Positions 19,501 to 64,000 of a stretch of DNA of 64,000 nt are shown piece by piece. The notes under the pieces were generated by a model. It did no database searches. It saw only the letters and a list, made by a program, of their open reading frames with translations, and was not told the DNA's origin. The stretch is from the NCBI GenBank assembly GCA_014155875.1, contig JACEFZ010004196.1:304001-368000 (forward strand). The letters are read 5' to 3'. The DNA comes from Cepaea nemoralis. Lineage: Eukaryota; Mollusca; Gastropoda; Stylommatophora; Helicidae. Positions within the stretch are counted from its first letter, which is position 1. Every line of letters begins with the position of its first letter. Position numbers and translations under genes: made by a program.

Positions 19501-20170
19501 TGGCAGATATAACCTCATCGATAATTATGTCCGTGTCCATGTAGAAGTCCTCTAATTCGTCATGTTGTATTTCCGCTGATTCCCTTATGAACTTCTCTCG
19601 TCTCTCTCTCTCTCCTGCTCGCCCATCGCCTTGTGTGAGCAGACTTCATAAAAGTATTCTCCAAATGCTTCAGCTTTTTCTTTGTCTGTTACCGCCAGTT
19701 TTTGGGAATTTTATTGTTGCTACTTTGCTCTTGGTCTGGTTTCTTTTTATGGTCTTTATTTGCTCCCACACTTCTTTTGTCGGTGTGTCTGGTGACAGTT
19801 TCTGACAGTATTTTTCCATGCCGTTTCTTTGGCTTTTTTAATTATTCTGTTTGCTACGTTCCTGCATTCTTTGTATGCGTTATAATTCTCCACTGTCCTC
19901 ATTCTTCTGTAGTGTTGGAGAGTTTTCTTTCTTTCCTTCAGAGCTTCTGTGCAGTTTGGGGTCCACCATCCAGCTGGCTGTTTGTTCCACTTTTTTTCCG
20001 TTGACCGTGGGTATTGTGCGCTGTCTGTCAGGTGTGCTGGCATGTTTTTATTTGGGATGTGTTTTACTGCTACACGGAGGATGCTGTTGGTGATTCTTTC
20101 CGTGTATTTATCTATGTCTTCCCCTTCTGCTTGTTCTAACGCCATCCCATCCATTTCTTCTGGCCTGGAC
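16551..20170 (-). mobile_element. 5'-truncated I/Nimb-like non-LTR retrotransposon, decayed
   Basis: On the minus strand, three frame segments follow one another. At 20,154-19,756 is an endonuclease-RT linker (GWWTPNCTEALKERKK). At 19,540-18,515 are RT motifs (KKATIIPIKK, SYRPISLTS, GFRANRSAVDQI, VFLDLAKAYD, NGIPQGSVISP, LSQFADDCAIW). At 18,464-17,232 is an RNase H with IYTDGSK, AELIGIMKGLE, LTDSLSAVQAL and IPAHRGIYGNEMADQAA, then a CVECTEDSTIEHYLISC zinc motif. Frames change between 19,540 and 19,756 and near the T run at 18,519-18,527. A stop at 17,232-17,234 precedes more apparent coding. RNase H plus the C-terminal zinc motif points to the I group. The endonuclease is missing. The T-rich stretch 16,551-16,900 is probably the 3' UTR. 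Confidence 0.88.
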
Positions 20171-20179
20171 TTTAAGAAG

Positions 20180-20556
20180 TATATTTATAGAACAGCGCGA
20201 CATTGTTGAACGAAAGCCACATCCAACCGGAAATGCTAGTTTGCTTAATTCCGCACACATGCCACTTAATTTTTAATATGATTTTTATAAATTCATTTAA
20301 CGCATTTATTACATTAATTCACTTATGATATAATTATTTATAATATTATATATAACATCTAATTTAAACCACATTTATTGTGTTTATTATCCAGACATTT
20401 TCATCTAATCAAACGCCTGGTAGGCGAACGTCATGTGGCAGGGAGCGATGTGATTGGCTAGGTTGTATATGCGGGCAAATTGAATTTGTTCTAGCCGAAG
20501 TGGAAGACTGAATCCGTTCGGCGGAGTTTTGTTGAGGAGATTTCAAAATTCTTGCT
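20180..20556 (+). promoter_or_regulatory. TPX2 promoter and 5' UTR region with inverted CCAAT box
   Basis: Upstream of the TPX2 start, gtgattggct (20,450-20,459) holds an ATTGG, the reverse of CCAAT, about 100 bp before the ATG. No TATA box is placed near it. Promoters of mitotic genes commonly use NF-Y CCAAT boxes; use here is inferred. The 20,230-20,400 part is AT-rich without features. Confidence 0.5.
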
Positions 20557-63442
<42,886 letters not shown>

Positions 63443-63509
63443 GTGAGTAGCTTAAGCCCCATGACTTTGGTCATTAGCAGAAGCACAGCCTGGGCACATG
63501 AGGCCACTT

Positions 63510-63830
63510 GAGCATGTTAAATGTGAAAACATGAGGCCACTTGAGTGCGTTAACTTTTGGAAACTGAGACCACTTGAGCACTTGTTAACATTTGGAAACA
63601 CGAGACCGCTGGAGCACTTGTTAACGTTTGGAAACATGAGACCACTGGAGCACTTGAGCAATATGTGATTTATTGTAAAATGCTAATATGTGTTTTATTT
63701 GTAGAATGCTAATAATATGTGATTTCTTGTAAAATGCTAATATGTGATTTATTGTAGAATGCTTATACATGACTTATTGTAGAATGCTAATAACTTTTGG
63801 TTTCTTGTGAATGCTAATATGTGATTTATT
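63510..63830 (+). repeat. Loose tandem repeats after exon 10
   Basis: gaaacatgagaccacttgag-type units (63,515-63,660) and then gctaatatgtgatttattgt-type units (63,660-63,830). Intronic. Confidence 0.8.
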
Positions 63831-64000
63831 GTGGTCGGGTCTCAATAGCCAGCAGGGGCAGGATGATTTTTCCTGAGTCAACATGGCTCTGGGATTGACC
63901 CAACCTTTGCAGAAATGTGTAGCAGATCATTTTCTGAATTGTTTGGGAAAGAAAGGAATGAAGTTGCGCACGGATGTACACGTGTACTCACACTGAGAGA

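Noticed and set aside
15665..20200. Similar gtatttatttataaaacaac and gtatatttatagaacagc as target duplications of the large I-like element
   Set aside because: The match is imperfect, AT-rich and too far from the left end of the element to be convincing.

Overview
This is a window of animal nuclear DNA. It has GT-AG introns, abundant SINEs, fragments of non-LTR retrotransposons, large minisatellites, (TA)n and (CA)n tracts, an LTR retrotransposon and a Polinton/Maverick. The only cellular gene I recognise is TPX2, the spindle assembly factor that activates Aurora A. A lophotrochozoan such as a mollusc is my guess from the repeat content; nothing in the sequence proves it.

Layout. (1) 1 to about 15,000: most of a Polinton/Maverick (adintovirus-like) element whose left end lies outside the window. 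DNA polymerase B runs leftwards off the edge. A Bcl-2-like gene starts 11 bp from the polymerase start and points the other way. The plus-strand cluster reads: packaging ATPase, core-protein-X-like protein, a conserved coiled-coil protein, integrase with chromodomain, a small membrane protein, minor capsid protein (plus a broken second copy), pVI-like protein, major capsid protein fused to adenovirus-type protease, and a PC4-like ssDNA-binding protein. Neighbouring genes overlap by 1 to 25 bp. A 5'-truncated I-like retrotransposon sits inside the protease, with a 10-bp target duplication and a 64-bp inverted piece of the nearby PC4-like gene at its 5' junction. Three single-base frame changes and a SINE also interrupt the element. 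(2) About 15,700 to 20,200: retrotransposon debris and a 5'-truncated I/Nimb-like element on the minus strand. (3) 20,450 to the right edge: the TPX2 gene on the plus strand. Ten coding exons join in perfect phase for 540 codons, and the C-terminal part lies beyond the window. Its introns are long and full of repeats.

Notable insertions in the TPX2 introns are: an 8.3-kb Ty3/Gypsy-type LTR element (43,399-51,737) with nearly identical 2.65-kb LTRs, a tRNA-Pro primer site, integrase remains placed before RNase H remains (Gmr1-like order), and no reverse transcriptase; a 375-bp hAT-type MITE with perfect 8-bp target duplications; an inverted-repeat element at 21.14-21.99 kb; a 1.9-kb array of a 52-bp unit that grew inside a dispersed repeat; and three adjacent minisatellites at 61.0-63.3 kb.

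All coordinates come from reading the sequence by eye. Family assignments rest on motifs recognised without a database search.
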